Both the position numbers and the translations under genes were made by a program. DNA of 64,000 bases, taken from Ensifer adhaerens. Lineage in GTDB: Bacteria > Pseudomonadota > Alphaproteobacteria > Rhizobiales > Rhizobiaceae. Under the pieces are notes generated by a model that saw only the letters and a list, made by a program, of their open reading frames with translations, was not told the DNA's origin and ran no database searches. This document shows, in pieces, positions 61,725-64,000 of the stretch (the stretch's first letter is position 1; every line of letters starts with the position of its first letter). The stretch spans positions 372,001 to 436,000 of the forward strand of contig NZ_CP015882.1 in the NCBI RefSeq assembly GCF_000697965.2, given 5' to 3'.

Positions 61725-61909
61725 GAGTTGCTCCTGGTTTGGCTTGAGCTGGGAGCGGCGGCCGGCCGAAAGCCCGCCGCGCGCAGCGAAGGCTGCGCCC
61801 TGCCTGCCCGCCGTTCCGCGGTCCAGCAGCGCGCCCAGATAACGCCGGAAAATGCGCGTGGTCAAACGCAAGGTCGCGTCTGAATACAAGACGTCTTTCC
61901 ATGGAAACG

Positions 61910-62806
61910 TCAGTGCACGGATTTCAGCAGGAAGTCGCGAAACCGCCGGGCGGCCGGAGAGAGGGAGCGCGTGCGTTTCTGGATCAGGCTGACTTCGCGC
62001 TTGATGTGCGGCTCGGTCGGCGTGCGCACGACGAGGCCCATGGAGGTCGCAAGCCGTGTGACCGCCGATGTCATGATCGCGACGCCGAGCCCGCCTTCGA
62101 CCATGCCGATAATCGTCAGCGGCAAGGCCACCTCCTGCATCGCCTTGTCGAAGGGCAGCACGATACCGTTGCGTGCCAGCTCGTTTTCGAGGCGGTCCCT
62201 GATCGGATTGCCGCGGTGCGGACCGATCAGCTTGCGGTCAACCAGGTCGGTCCAACGAATTTCACGCAGCCTGACCAGCGGGTCGTCCGGGTGAAGGACG
62301 ATGAGGAATTCGTCGGTCGTCAGCCGGGTACCCATCAATTCGGTATCGTCCTCCGGCACGGTTCCGATCCCGAGGTCGACCGAGCTGTTGGTCACCTGTT
62401 CCAGGACGGCGATCTCCGCCACGTCATGGAGAGCGACGGTAATATCGGGGTAGAGCCGGGTGAAGGCGTTGACGAGCTGCGGCAGCATCAAAGCCGCCTG
62501 CACGGTGCCCGCTGCAATCGAGACCTTGCCACGTCTCAGCGCATTCAACTCGCGCGAGCTCTCCACCATGCCATCGATGTCGGCGACGGCACGTGCGGCA
62601 ACCGGCAAGATGTCCATGCCGGCCTGCGTAAGCCGTAGAAGACGCGTATGCCTGTCGAAGAGACGCAGCTTCAAATTCTGCTCCAGCTGCCGAACCAGCG
62701 TGCTCACCGCCGACTGCGAGGAGCCGAGCCTGTCGGCGGCGAGGGTGAACTGCCCCAGATTGGCTACGGTGACGAAGGCTCGAAGCTGTTTCAGCGTGAT
62801 GTCCAT
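61910..62806 (-). CDS. LysR-family transcriptional regulator
   Basis: A start at 62806 (MDITLKQLRAFVTVANLGQF) gives 298 residues; six residues further upstream is an alternative. The winged helix (ADRLGSSQSAVSTLVRQLEQ) is followed by the effector domain. It is divergent from the second NCS2 permease and lies upstream of the aldolase gene in the same direction, so it may control both. Paralogue of 53708-54604. Confidence 0.9.
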   Translation of the reverse strand: MDITLKQLRAFVTVANLGQFTLAADRLGSSQSAVSTLVRQLEQNLKLRLFDRHTRLLRLTQAGMDILPVAARAVADIDGMVESSRELNALRRGKVSIAAGTVQAALMLPQLVNAFTRLYPDITVALHDVAEIAVLEQVTNSSVDLGIGTVPEDDTELMGTRLTTDEFLIVLHPDDPLVRLREIRWTDLVDRKLIGPHRGNPIRDRLENELARNGIVLPFDKAMQEVALPLTIIGMVEGGLGVAIMTSAVTRLATSMGLVVRTPTEPHIKREVSLIQKRTRSLSPAARRFRDFLLKSVH

Positions 62807-62818
62807 GCCGGTCCATTC

Positions 62819-62837
62819 ATTCAATTACTATATGAAT
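62819..62837. promoter_or_regulatory. Candidate LysR autoregulatory site
   Basis: ATTCA-N9-TGAAT dyad in AT-rich sequence, 13 bases upstream of the LysR gene start and between it and the divergent permease gene. Confidence 0.4.
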
Positions 62838-62970
62838 AAATATGATTGTGCCGATTGTTTGCTGATTTGGCCAGCCGCATGATCCGCTTTGTACGGCGTG
62901 CGGTGACCACATCATGAGGCCGAAGTTGCCCTCCCACCGCGCCGGAAGCTGTTCGCTGGGAGGAAAGCGA

Positions 62971-64000
62971 ATGCATAAATCCGATACGACTGATCCTGTC
63001 GAAAAAACCTACCCGATCCCAAGTTTGATGGCCCTTGGCCTACAGCATGTTCTCGTCATGTATGCCGGAGCGGTCGCCGTGCCGCTCATTGTCGGCAGCG
63101 CACTTCAATTGCCCAAGGAACAGATTGCGATGCTCGTCAGCGCGGATCTCTTCTGTTGTGGCATCGTCACCCTCATCCAGGCGCTCGGCATCTGGAACAT
63201 CGGCATTCGCCTGCCGATCATGATGGGGATTTCGTTCACCGCCGTACCCTCGATTATCGCGACGGGCACCAATCCCGATCTCGGCATGCCGGGCGTCATC
63301 GGCGCGGTCATCGGCTCCGGGGTGTTCACGATCCTGGTCGCGCCGTTCTTCGGCCGCTGGGTACGGTTCTTCCCGCCTGTTGTCACCGGCACGGTGATGC
63401 TGGTGATCGGCCTTTCGCTGATGCGCGTCGGGGTAAACTGGGCGGCAGGCGGCCAGCCGATGATCAAGGGTCCGGACGGCATGATCCCGAACCCGGCCTA
63501 CGGCGCGCCGTTCGCGCTCGCCGTGGCTGCCATCGTGCTCATGTCGATCCTGCTTCTCACCCGCGTTCTCAAGGGCTTCATGGCCAATCTTGCGGTCCTG
63601 ATCGGGATCGGGATCGGCTTCGTGGTCGCGATCGCTGCCGGCAAGGTGGATTTCCACGGCGTTGCCGAGGCCGACTGGGTGCGCATCATTCACCCGCTCG
63701 CCTTCGGATGGCCGATCTTCGAGTTCTGGTCGATCCTGTCGCTCTGTGCGGTCATGACCGTCATGATGATCGAATCGACCGGCCAGTTCCTGGCTGTCGG
63801 CGACATGGCCGGACGCAAGATCACCGAGGCAGAACTGACCCGGGGTTTGAGAACCGACGGTGTCGGTAACATTATCGGCGGCCTGCTCAACACCTTCACC
63901 TATACGACCTATGCGCAGAACGTCGGACTGCTGCAGATCACCGGCGTGCTCAGCCGCTTCGTGGTGGCAGCGGGCGGCGCCATCCTGATCCTGCTCGGCT
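62971..64000 (+). CDS. NCS2-family nucleobase permease, truncated by window end
   Basis: The gene starts at ATG 62971 after GGGAGGAAAG and is open to the last base (343 codons seen). It opens YPIPSLMALGLQHVLVMYAG, has the family GLQHVLVMYAG block and the signature YAQNVGLLQITGVLSRF at the C-terminal visible end. It belongs to the uracil/xanthine permease branch, a different subgroup from 48620-49987 because of the QNVGLLQ form. It is divergent from the LysR gene. Confidence 0.9.
   Translation, partial: MHKSDTTDPVEKTYPIPSLMALGLQHVLVMYAGAVAVPLIVGSALQLPKEQIAMLVSADLFCCGIVTLIQALGIWNIGIRLPIMMGISFTAVPSIIATGTNPDLGMPGVIGAVIGSGVFTILVAPFFGRWVRFFPPVVTGTVMLVIGLSLMRVGVNWAAGGQPMIKGPDGMIPNPAYGAPFALAVAAIVLMSILLLTRVLKGFMANLAVLIGIGIGFVVAIAAGKVDFHGVAEADWVRIIHPLAFGWPIFEFWSILSLCAVMTVMMIESTGQFLAVGDMAGRKITEAELTRGLRTDGVGNIIGGLLNTFTYTTYAQNVGLLQITGVLSRFVVAAGGAILILLG

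Noticed and set aside
1..64000. CRISPR arrays, tRNA/rRNA genes, intact insertion sequences, replication genes
   Set aside because: No regularly spaced repeats, no cloverleaf-like segments, no transposase or RepABC-like frames were found on reading both strands.

Overview
The window looks like a replicon segment from an alphaproteobacterium of the Rhizobiaceae (Ensifer/Sinorhizobium/Rhizobium type). It is GC-rich, has EcfG-type stress promoters (GGAAC-N16-CGTT), and carries many ABC-type uptake systems. Several genes at the left are decayed. No rRNA, tRNA, CRISPR array, intact transposase or replication origin was seen. The accessory character suggests a megaplasmid or chromid, but nothing here proves it.

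Left part (1-12.6 kb): a loose patchwork. Intact genes include a MscS-type channel, a HlyD-type periplasmic adaptor with a small membrane partner, a pyridoxamine-phosphate-oxidase-like protein and a HisKA_2 sensor kinase. Among them lie broken genes: a frameshifted Tat-exported alpha/beta hydrolase, a HigA-like antitoxin remnant with an internal stop, LOTUS-domain and DUF1003 tails, a truncated SbmA/BacA-like transporter and a frameshifted COG4315 protein.

Central part (12.6-45.1 kb): a 32-kb organosulfur island of at least six transcription units. Leftward operon 20044->12610 encodes two DszB-like desulfinases (usually labelled ABC substrate-binding proteins), an acyl-CoA-dehydrogenase-fold protein, a DszA-like flavin monooxygenase, a FAD monooxygenase and two NAD(P)-binding proteins. 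Rightward 20345->25328 encodes a dipeptide-type ABC transporter and an aldo/keto reductase. Leftward 27467->25417 encodes an SsuD-like monooxygenase and an amidohydrolase. Rightward 27817->30763 encodes a Tat-exported binding protein and an SfnB/DszC-like oxidoreductase. Two further units each join a sulfonate-type ABC transporter to a fumarate-reductase/AprA-like flavoprotein and a 2[4Fe-4S] ferredoxin; the first also has DUF971 and HEAT-repeat proteins, the second a redoxin and an MFS exporter. A Crp/Fnr regulator lies between them. A shared AAATCTA-centred element precedes most of these units. The simplest reading is uptake of sulfonates, sulfones or sulfinates followed by oxidative C-S cleavage, with an unusual flavoprotein/ferredoxin step.

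Right part (45.1-64 kb): an RlpA-like lipoprotein and a cold-shock protein, then nucleobase-type metabolism. A LacI regulator with two operators controls an NCS2 permease, a deaminase-type amidohydrolase and a TauE/SafE exporter. A DUF2325 gene with a Mo-box-like palindrome follows. A BMP-type nucleoside ABC transporter comes next with a cytosine-deaminase-like enzyme, a class II aldolase-like protein and two LysR regulators. A second NCS2 permease runs off the right edge.
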